From assembly GCA_017469795.1 (NCBI GenBank), contig JAFUFT010000032.1:1-56256 (forward strand): DNA of 56,256 nt. The letters are read 5' to 3'. The notes beneath the pieces are model-generated. The model saw only the letters and a list, made by a program, of their open reading frames with translations. It was not told the origin of the DNA and did not search any database. Source of the DNA: Oscillospiraceae bacterium. Its GTDB lineage: Bacteria; Bacillota; Clostridia; Oscillospirales; Oscillospiraceae. Positions 26,001-32,556 of this stretch are shown one piece after another; the stretch's first letter is position 1; each line of letters begins with the position of its first letter. Position numbers and translations under genes: made by a program.

Positions 26001-26764
26001 ATCTGTACGCGGATTTCGACTACTATGGCAGCAAATATGCCGGACAGTCCAGCGACATCGGCTGGTTCGAGGGAAAGATCGCCCTGGGCTATACCTATCA
26101 TCAGGCGGAGAAACTGACCTATCTGGGGGTGGAGCTCCGCGAGGACGAGAGCAATCCGCCCGCCATGATGCCCAACACCAACTGCAAAGACCGAGGCGGC
26201 ACCATCCGTCTGGACGACTACGGCCTGGAGCGTTGTGATCTCAGGGTCAAGCGCGGCGATACCATCCGCATCCCGGTGTCCATGGAGAAGTGCTATGGGA
26301 TGCAGAAGATGGCTTTCTCTCTGGTTTTTGACAAAGGCGCATTTACTGTGGAAACGGCGGACCGGAGGGATTCGGTGCTCCCGGCGGGGTACAGTCTGTC
26401 CATGCTGGAAACGGATCGCGGAGCAGACATTGTGCTTGAGACTCTGGGCAATGTATTTGACAGGCCCTGCGGGCTGCTGTTCACGCTGGTTCTCTCCGCA
26501 ATTGGTGCGCCCAGCGACTATTCCATCGAGCTGCTGCCGCAGATGGATGCGGCTGGGATGCCCACAGCGGCCTTCCTGGACAAGCAGGGGCACGAGATGA
26601 GCTTCGTCCTTTCAAATCGTTTGGAGACCAGGTCGCTGACCGCCGGGTGGAGCGGCGTCTATCAGGATGTGGAGCACGCAGGCTGGTATCGGGAAGCATC
26701 ACAGGGCAAAGATGAAATGGCGGATGTGACACTGATCTCGACAAAGGTCCATGTGATTGCATGA
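23045..26764 (+). CDS. very large GH3-family glycosidase with swapped domain order and an extra C-terminal domain
   Basis: 1239-aa predicted cytoplasmic beta-glycosidase. A Pro/Met/Glu-rich N-terminus (about 1-40, with PPPSPVV) precedes a GH3 C-type domain beginning EEGFVLLKNTGVLPLTGR. A fibronectin-III-like part follows (about 430-530), then the GH3 N-type catalytic barrel (about 700-960) with KHFACNDQEVSREG and nucleophile Asp at about 913 in GMVITDGYGV. The barrel therefore lies after the sandwich domain, the reverse of the usual order. Residues about 1062-1172 (LRVKRGDTIRIPVSMEK...) resemble a cohesin/Ig-like beta domain. No signal peptide. AGGAGG precedes ATG. Sugar specificity unknown; the length is well above the usual 700-900 aa. 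Confidence 0.85.
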   Translation: MKQRKKRPAPPPSPVVMDPEEMKKKMESDDPPEMPPMQSAFVDPDTPLYLERHGAAQALQQQTAEEGFVLLKNTGVLPLTGRKLNIFGRYAKLVFDPALCSEQGVEINRELWNSYAGYKTRDAGYTGSGWDAETNTYVRQSRTSTGMFGGMGNLDHEPFIGHEVLNQDGSVRVAPVDEKLLEQAKAFSDTAIVVLHRHGGEGADHEKGDETLSEGEAAMLSYCTKNFAKTIVVLATNSVIDGEFLVRDTAQKYYMYTYGGGVYSNNIGQEVLPDFDSRVELRYLDGNGNPAPHVYPISAEKIGGVFYTSDRPGDRGKEALLNLLYGEVNPSGRLMDEIVCDFDDNPASRCCGGLVFSRESTGEHRYIYGHNFVAYKEGVYLGYKYFETFCPEKVVYPFGYGLSYTSCRWDAGPLRSVKNEYGELQFRVDVTVTNIGDRPGKDVVQVYVLPPYYADGPYNLEKPLVSLCAFEKTALIEPGESNTVTLVWNARDVACWSDVTGCYVLEPGDYKFQIAANANRAHTAPAATRSWMLREDMLFTEDEVTGTPYRNLFTGSEKDGYRYDARGTEKEHIVYLHRIDVAGVPTVAPGTDPEVKVLDEITRETDQILDLETRGLSSFFEMDGTDVHLYEEDIPAPVTGAVYRDADGSQKNFMLQDVYAYLKDRDSGRYHDLAALKAQTGIEVAEWSDDLVWDHFLDQLSVHEMLCRFYHSGFDIPSLLEYGIPRTFSADTPGQIGTNNPVKMGRTTEYGDPILACTFNKELCEQFGLALAREAAASGENGTSWFYAPGNNLHRTCLAGKNNNYYSEDAHLAGWICGYFTKGLEEGGVNVCMKHFACNDQEVSREGLVVFANEQALRENYFAAFEHAIKIGGAKGIMTSLGRVGTVNACGNTHLTVDLLRKEWGFDGMVITDGYGVTSYMYEINCMLGANSGLLCFNNAGTFGECRDYMELYRYYLQYPGRATAALRNFFRGCCEGTLRTHTFRDLYADFDYYGSKYAGQSSDIGWFEGKIALGYTYHQAEKLTYLGVELREDESNPPAMMPNTNCKDRGGTIRLDDYGLERCDLRVKRGDTIRIPVSMEKCYGMQKMAFSLVFDKGAFTVETADRRDSVLPAGYSLSMLETDRGADIVLETLGNVFDRPCGLLFTLVLSAIGAPSDYSIELLPQMDAAGMPTAAFLDKQGHEMSFVLSNRLETRSLTAGWSGVYQDVEHAGWYREASQGKDEMADVTLISTKVHVIA

Positions 26765-26785
26765 GGAAAACATCAAGACCATAAA

Positions 26786-26823
26786 AGCAAAACCGCTGCC
26801 TGAATTTCGGGCAGCGGCTTTTG
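26786..26823. terminator. bidirectional terminator between the GH3 gene and AraC regulator 2
   Basis: GCAAAACCGCTGCC and GGCAGCGGCTTTTG pair around TGAATTTC; A-run on one side, T-run on the other. Confidence 0.85.
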
Positions 26824-26853
26824 TTGGTCTGTACGTGCAAAAACCTGTGTGTT

Positions 26854-28056
26854 CTACTTTGTTCCGTTTCGGTATTTCCGCGGGGATTGATGCACTTTCT
26901 TCTGAAAGACTCTGCTGAAATACAGCGGGTCCTCATAGCCTACCGTCTCTGCGATCTGTCCAACAGACATGCTTGTGCTGCGCAGTAATTCCTGGGCTGT
27001 GGTGATGCGGAGCTGCCTGATGTACTCGGTAACAGAGCAGCCGGTTTCCTTCTTGAACATGACGCTGAGATACTGCGGGTTCAAATCCGTCAGACTGCCC
27101 AGAGTTTCCAGCGTGATTGGTTCATGAAAGTGGTATTGGAGATAGTTCTGGACCAGGATCACAGCCGGATTCACCTCCCGGCGGTCTGCCGCGCAGAACT
27201 GACGGAACAGTTCGATCAGGGCCTGCTGCTCCTGTTCCAGGGAGATACAGGAATCCAGCCGGTCCCCCGCATGGGCAAGGATCTCCGCGCCGGCCGAGCC
27301 TGCCGAGAGCGCATGGGCCCTCTGAGCGATGTTTCTTGGCAGGAGATAGGCATAGGTAGGATCCTCGTCAAATAACTGCCCTGCCCGAGAAAAGGTATCC
27401 CGCACCCAGGTTTCCAGCATCTCCTCGCTGCGGCTCCCCAGGGCGGTTTGCAGGGCGGACAGACGCCTGGGAGAAATGGGGACGCTCCGCAGGTGGGAGG
27501 CCTCGGTGCTGACGGCCGGGTACCATTTGTCGTAACCATATAATACACCGTATTGCGTCGCGCCCACGGCGGAGTCAAAGCAGGCGCGCAGCATCGCGAT
27601 ATCATCACAGGGAATCCCCACGCCCATGACGCTGTAAAAATGATTCAGCAGCTCGTCAGAGCGCAGCAGGGAAAAGCTCTCATCCAGCAGGCTCCTGTAC
27701 CCGGACAGCTCCGCTCCCTCCTCCAGATTGATCAGGCAAAGCAGCAGGTCATCCGTCGGGCAAACCGCTCCCTCCGGGATCTGCGCCAGAAGAGATTGTT
27801 CCAGCAGTTCCGCGGCCCGAATCATCGCCTGTGCTTTCCGCATGGACGAACCAGTCAGCCGGTCCACAAAGTTGAGCACCAGAAATGTGAAGCGCCGGGA
27901 CACAAATTCAAACCCGTAGTATTCCGCCACTTCCTCCAGGGTGCTGCCATGGATATTCTTGTTGTTGAAGATGTCGATCAGAAGCTGCCGGCGCAATCTG
28001 CTTTGATATTTCACAACAAGCTCCAGCAGTTCCGCGTATGTTTCCGGTTGCCGCAT
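26854..28056 (-). CDS. AraC/YesN-type transcriptional regulator 2
   Basis: 400-aa regulator. C-terminal AraC domain from about residue 300: ITLETLGSLTDLNPQYLSVM and SVGQIAETVGYEDPLYFSRV, then HQSPRKYR, all well preserved. The N-terminus is PucR/CdaR-like in style (LRRQLLIDIFNNKNIHGSTL) and holds no receiver motif. Start chosen at ATG 28056, with GGGGTGA upstream; a GTG 9 nt earlier is the alternative. It is divergent from SBP5 and its GH3 genes across 170 bp that contain a palindrome and direct repeats, so it most likely controls that operon. Confidence 0.87.
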   Translation of the reverse strand: MRQPETYAELLELVVKYQSRLRRQLLIDIFNNKNIHGSTLEEVAEYYGFEFVSRRFTFLVLNFVDRLTGSSMRKAQAMIRAAELLEQSLLAQIPEGAVCPTDDLLLCLINLEEGAELSGYRSLLDESFSLLRSDELLNHFYSVMGVGIPCDDIAMLRACFDSAVGATQYGVLYGYDKWYPAVSTEASHLRSVPISPRRLSALQTALGSRSEEMLETWVRDTFSRAGQLFDEDPTYAYLLPRNIAQRAHALSAGSAGAEILAHAGDRLDSCISLEQEQQALIELFRQFCAADRREVNPAVILVQNYLQYHFHEPITLETLGSLTDLNPQYLSVMFKKETGCSVTEYIRQLRITTAQELLRSTSMSVGQIAETVGYEDPLYFSRVFQKKVHQSPRKYRNGTK

Positions 28057-28094
28057 CCGTATCACCCCATGAAAATATTACTGCGTAACGCCGA

Positions 28095-28184
28095 TTTTGT
28101 CCATACTCTTATCCCATTATCTATAAATAATCCATATTTTCTATGGATTTGTCCATTCCATTTTTTTGTGATTTTTCTTATGAT
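28095..28184 (+). promoter_or_regulatory. divergent control region of AraC 2 and the SBP5-GH3 operon
   Basis: Two TTTGTCCAT boxes at 28096 and 28148 (52 bp apart) flank a palindrome TCCATA-TTTTC-TATGGA at 28131-28147. This lies just upstream of a weak promoter for SBP5 (about TTCCAT at 28156, TATGAT at 28179-28184). The poor -35 fits an activated promoter. The 27-bp element of the neighbouring region is absent. Confidence 0.5.
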
Positions 28185-28226
28185 AGATTCAGAGAAAAAC
28201 CAAATATACGAAAAGGAGACAATGCT

Positions 28227-29975
28227 ATGAAAAAGATGAGCATCCCTGCCCTGCTTCTGGCTCTGGCCATGATTCTGGGCATTCTGGCAGGCTGCGGAAA
28301 CAGCACAAGCGCTCCGGCCGCCGGAAGTGAAACCGCCTCCGCCGCCGCAGAAGCGGAGTCCGCTGCGGACGATCTGTTTGTGCCCGACGTGCCCGTTGCC
28401 GCTGCGGAAGCCTCTGCAGAAGAGGACGCGGAGCCTGCCGGCCCCTCCTACACCATTCCCATCTCCGAGGAGCCCCTGACCTACTCCATCTGGATGACCT
28501 ACGCGCCCTTTGCGGCGGATCTGGTCAACGTGGAGACCATGGAGGGCATGCTGGTGCTGGACAAGATGCAGGAAATCACCAACATCCACTTTGATGTCAC
28601 TGCCGCTAACGGCGCCGCCGAACAGGACAACTTCAACCTGATGATCGCCGGCGGCGATTACACGGACATTATTTCCTCCATGAGCTTCTACAACACGGGC
28701 CTGGAGGGCGCCGTGGAAGAGGGTATCATCCAGGATCTGGCTGACGTAATCCCCGAGAAGTGCCCCATTTACTGGTCCAAGCTCACCGAGAACACCAACA
28801 CCATGATGCGGGCCTACACCGACTCCGGTTACCTGCCCACCATCTGCATCCTCTATCCCGAGGTTGGCCAGGAGGTCATCGGTCCCGTGCTCCGCGGCGA
28901 CTGGCTGGACGAGTTCGGCATGGACATGCCCAAGTCCTACGATGATCTGCATGACTATCTCAGCAAGGCGCTTGACGAAAAGGGCGCCATCTACAACATG
29001 GTCTCCACCGACGGTCTGGCAGGTGATCTGGCCATGGGCGACAACATCTCCCTGGGCGGCTACGAGGTCGTGGATGGCCAGGTGGAATACGGTCTGGCGC
29101 AGCCCGCCTTCAAGGACTACCTGAAGTTCATGAACCAGCTGTACACCGAGCAGATTATCTCTCAGGACTTCTTCGCGGACACCGCTGCGGATCTCAACAG
29201 CGAGGCCCGTCTGAACTTCGGTCTGGGCACCAACTCTCTGGTGGCAGTGGGCGCCAACAACACCTCTGACATCGTGATGAATGTCTCTGACGACGCCTTT
29301 GAGATGCGGGTCATGCCCTATGTTTCCGCAAGTGGCAACGTGGAGAATCACCTGGGTCCCGATACCCTGACCGACACCATGAAGGACGACGATCCCTGGG
29401 CCTTCTCCACCGAGTGCGATGATATCGAGCCTCTGCTGGAGCTGGTGGAGTACCTGTACTCCGACGAGGGATACCTTCTGACCAACTATGGTGTGGAGGG
29501 CGAGACCTACACCATGGTGGACGGCAAGCCCCAGTATACCGATCTGATCACCAACAACCCTGACGGCCTGAGCTACTTCTTTGCCAGCTATGTGTATGCC
29601 TCCAACGCCGCCACCGGTTTCTTCCCCTACATCAACGACCAGTCCAAGAGCTTCTATGACTTCAACGACAACCAATGGCAGGTATTTGAAGACCTGAAGA
29701 ACCTCTCCGACTGCGCCTACACCTATCCCACCTACGCCACCATGACCACCGAGGAGTCCGGGGAATACGCCTCCATTGAGTCCGATCTCTCCACCTACTG
29801 CGACAGCACTGTGCTGGAGTTTATCGTGGGAACCCGGGACATCGACGCGGAGTTCGATTCCTTCGTGGACACCCTCTACGACATGGGCCTGCAGGATATG
29901 ATCGACATCAAGCAGGCCGCCTATGACCGCGCCATGCAGCGCATGGATGCATTTCTGGCCAAGACGGCCGCGTAA
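28227..29975 (+). CDS. SBP5, extracellular solute-binding lipoprotein, close paralogue of SBP1
   Basis: Lipoprotein of 582 aa; lipobox ILAGC (Cys 23), stalk to about 80, then YTIPISEEPLTYSIWMTYAP. Blocks nearly identical to SBP1 include NGAAEQDNFNLMIAGGDY and YTDSGYLPTIC, NNPDGLSYFFASYVYA and the ending MGLQDMIDIKQAAYDRAM. The close match between a copy linked to an esterase and one linked to two glycosidases suggests recent duplication and related ligands. ATG 28227 follows AAAAGGAGA. First gene of a four-gene operon, with a hairpin 13 nt after its stop. Confidence 0.9.
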   Translation: MKKMSIPALLLALAMILGILAGCGNSTSAPAAGSETASAAAEAESAADDLFVPDVPVAAAEASAEEDAEPAGPSYTIPISEEPLTYSIWMTYAPFAADLVNVETMEGMLVLDKMQEITNIHFDVTAANGAAEQDNFNLMIAGGDYTDIISSMSFYNTGLEGAVEEGIIQDLADVIPEKCPIYWSKLTENTNTMMRAYTDSGYLPTICILYPEVGQEVIGPVLRGDWLDEFGMDMPKSYDDLHDYLSKALDEKGAIYNMVSTDGLAGDLAMGDNISLGGYEVVDGQVEYGLAQPAFKDYLKFMNQLYTEQIISQDFFADTAADLNSEARLNFGLGTNSLVAVGANNTSDIVMNVSDDAFEMRVMPYVSASGNVENHLGPDTLTDTMKDDDPWAFSTECDDIEPLLELVEYLYSDEGYLLTNYGVEGETYTMVDGKPQYTDLITNNPDGLSYFFASYVYASNAATGFFPYINDQSKSFYDFNDNQWQVFEDLKNLSDCAYTYPTYATMTTEESGEYASIESDLSTYCDSTVLEFIVGTRDIDAEFDSFVDTLYDMGLQDMIDIKQAAYDRAMQRMDAFLAKTAA

Positions 29976-29987
29976 GCAGACACGAAA

Positions 29988-30011
29988 ACAGCCCCGGTCA
30001 CCCGGGGCTGT
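29988..30011 (+). terminator. intercistronic hairpin after SBP5
   Basis: ACAGCCCCGG / CCGGGGCTGT perfect 10-bp stem with 4-nt loop; the GH3 gene starts 25 nt later, so read-through is expected. Confidence 0.75.
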
Positions 30012-30035
30012 CCTTATAACCGAGGAGGGTTTCAC

Positions 30036-32555
30036 ATGAAATTCGGAAAAGGCTATGAAAACTATACGAAAGAGGAGCAGACACGCATCGCGCTGGGCCG
30101 TCAGGTGGCGTCGGAGGGCATGGTACTGCTGGAAAACAACGGCGCGCTGCCCCTGAAGCCGGGCGCAAAGGTCGCCCTGTTCGGGGTGGGACAGATTGGC
30201 TTCCTCCACGGCGGCTCCGGCTCCGGCTCCACCTTCGCCGACTATGTGGTGAAGCTGCCCGAGGCCATGGAGAACGCGGGAGCGGCGGTGGATCAGCCCC
30301 TGCTCTCCCTCTATGCGGACTACTGCGCCGCGGAGCAGAAAAAGGTGGAAAAAGAGCCGCCTCACATGCGCCGGGGCACCATTCCCGAGCTGGTGCTCCC
30401 GGAGGCCGCAGTTAAAGCGGCGGCAGACCGGAACGACGCTGCCATCGTCTCCTTTGCCCGGCTGGCGGGAGAAGGGAGAGATCGGAAGCTGGAACAGGGC
30501 GACTACTATCTCTCCGAGGAAGAGCACGCCCTCCTTCGCGCTGTCCGGGCGCATTTCAAGACGGTCATCGTGCTGCTGAACATCTGCGGCACCATCGACA
30601 TGAACTGGGTGGACACCTACCGGCCCGATGGCGTTCTGATGGTCTGGATCCCCGGCCAGGAGGGCGCAGACGCGGCGGCCGATATCCTCATGGGACATGT
30701 AAATCCCTCCGGAAGACTGACCGATACGATTGCGAAGAACTGGAAGGACATCCCCTCCTCGGAGAACTTCGGCGCCTGGGCGGACGGCTTTGAGAGCTAC
30801 ACCGGTGACGAAAATCAAATCCCCTACTGGGGCGGCGTGGGCAACCATGAGATGGTACCCGTCGGCGAAACGGTGGTGCGGCCTATCGGCAACCGGCGCT
30901 ACACCGAGTATCAGGAGGGGCTGTACGTCGGATACCGCTATTTCACAAGCTTCGGCGTGGATACAGCCTATCCCTTCGGCTACGGCCTGAGCTATACGAC
31001 ATTCGCCCGTACCGCATCAGACTTCCGGCAGACGGAACGCGGCATCGACTTCAAGGTCACCGTCACCAACACCGGTGCCGTCCCGGGCAAAGAGGTGGTC
31101 CAGATCTACCTCCACGGAGCGGAGGAGCCGCTGGAGCGGCCGGACCGGGAACTGATTGCCTTTGCCAAGACCAGGGAACTGGCACCGGGAGAGCGTCAGA
31201 CCATCGATTTTTCCGTGGACTACCGCTCCTTCGCCGTGTATAATGAGGACAGGGCAGCCTGGATGCTCCAGGCGGGAAGCAACGCCCTGTATCTGGGTGG
31301 AGATAGTTTACATAATGTTGAATTTGCCTGCTTTGAGACATCGGAGATCCTGCTGGAGCAGGTCACGAACCGCGTGACGCCGGCCCATCACACCCGGCCG
31401 CTCAACGTTCTTTCCAAGCGGGATCCCGAGGGCACGAAACCTGTGGCGCCTCCCATCCCGGCCAACTCCGGCGAGAAGCACGGCCGCATGAAGGATGACA
31501 AATATGAATGGCCCGAAGTGCCTTCCACCGAAGGCAAGTGGAAGCTCAGGGACGTGCGGGACGGCAAAGTGTCCATGGCGGAATTTGTCTCCCAGCTGAC
31601 GGATTTCGAACTGATCGTTCTTTTGATTGGCGCAAACCTCAGCAAAATCAGTGCGGTGGAGACCATGGATCGCGAGATGATGGCGGACATGCCCCCGGAG
31701 CCGCCGGAGCGGATGACTCAGCTGGGGGAACTCAGCGAGTATGTGCCGGGTATGAGCGGTTATACGGCGGCCATTGAGCGGTTCGGCATCCCCACCATCA
31801 CCATGAGCGACGGCCCCGCCGGCATTGGCGGCGGCGCAAAGACAAGCAAGCTGGCCTTCCCTACAGCCACCATCACCGCCTGCACCTTTAACACAGAACT
31901 GGCAGAACAGCTGGGCGAGGCCCTTGGCGCGGAAGCGGAAGAGAGAAAGGTAGACGTGTGGCTGGCCCCTGCCTTCAATATCCACCGGAATCCCCTGGCT
32001 GGCCGTAATTACGAATACTATTCCGAGGATCCGCTGGTGTCCGGCAAGATCGCCGCGGCGGTGGTCCGGGGTGCCCAGAAGCATCCGGTTTCCACCTGCC
32101 TGAAGCACTTCGCCGCCAACAACCAGGAGACGTCCCGCTGGGACAAGGACGATTCCGTCATGACCGAGCGGACCCTGCGGGAGATCTACCTCAAGGGCTT
32201 TGAGATCGCCGTCAAGGAGGGCGATCCCCACAGTTTGATGACCTCCTACAACCCCCTGAACGGCAAACAGACCGCCACCCATCGGGAGCTGCTCCAGAAC
32301 ATCCTGCGAGACGAGTGGGGCTTTGACGGCTTTGTGGTCACGGACTGGGAGGGCGACACCGGTCTTGCCGTGGAGTGCATCCAGGCGGGCAACGACCTTT
32401 TGATGCCCGGCTTCCCGGGCATGGTGGACTGGCTCTGCAAGCGGGTGCAGGACGGAACGCTGGAAAGATCCGATCTGGAGATCTGTGCCGGGCGGCTGCT
32501 GAAGGTGGTCATGCACTCCGCCGCCATGGAGCGTTATCTGAGCAAGGAGGCATAA
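30036..32555 (+). CDS. GH3-family beta-glycosidase, swapped domain order
   Basis: 839-aa cytoplasmic enzyme. The GH3 C-type domain comes first: ASEGMVLLENNGALPLKPG, a GGSGSGSTFADY loop, and GHVNPSGRLTDTIAK. A fibronectin-III-like domain (about 325-425) follows, then the catalytic barrel (about 560-835) with RFGIPTITMSDGPAG, KHFAANNQETSRWDKDDS and nucleophile Asp at about 770 in GFVVTDWEGD. All expected catalytic-site blocks are present, so it should be active. Beta-glucosidase is the commonest activity of this architecture in Clostridia. Good GAGGAGG before ATG. The next gene begins one nt after its stop, so the two GH3 enzymes are translationally coupled. Confidence 0.92.
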   Translation: MKFGKGYENYTKEEQTRIALGRQVASEGMVLLENNGALPLKPGAKVALFGVGQIGFLHGGSGSGSTFADYVVKLPEAMENAGAAVDQPLLSLYADYCAAEQKKVEKEPPHMRRGTIPELVLPEAAVKAAADRNDAAIVSFARLAGEGRDRKLEQGDYYLSEEEHALLRAVRAHFKTVIVLLNICGTIDMNWVDTYRPDGVLMVWIPGQEGADAAADILMGHVNPSGRLTDTIAKNWKDIPSSENFGAWADGFESYTGDENQIPYWGGVGNHEMVPVGETVVRPIGNRRYTEYQEGLYVGYRYFTSFGVDTAYPFGYGLSYTTFARTASDFRQTERGIDFKVTVTNTGAVPGKEVVQIYLHGAEEPLERPDRELIAFAKTRELAPGERQTIDFSVDYRSFAVYNEDRAAWMLQAGSNALYLGGDSLHNVEFACFETSEILLEQVTNRVTPAHHTRPLNVLSKRDPEGTKPVAPPIPANSGEKHGRMKDDKYEWPEVPSTEGKWKLRDVRDGKVSMAEFVSQLTDFELIVLLIGANLSKISAVETMDREMMADMPPEPPERMTQLGELSEYVPGMSGYTAAIERFGIPTITMSDGPAGIGGGAKTSKLAFPTATITACTFNTELAEQLGEALGAEAEERKVDVWLAPAFNIHRNPLAGRNYEYYSEDPLVSGKIAAAVVRGAQKHPVSTCLKHFAANNQETSRWDKDDSVMTERTLREIYLKGFEIAVKEGDPHSLMTSYNPLNGKQTATHRELLQNILRDEWGFDGFVVTDWEGDTGLAVECIQAGNDLLMPGFPGMVDWLCKRVQDGTLERSDLEICAGRLLKVVMHSAAMERYLSKEA

Positions 32556-32556
32556 G

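Noticed and set aside
23045..26764. Cellulosome assembly (cohesin on GH3, dockerin on the WG lipoprotein)
   Set aside because: The GH3 protein lacks a signal peptide and the calcium loop in the lipoprotein is single, without a paired dockerin repeat. Kept only as a structural remark.
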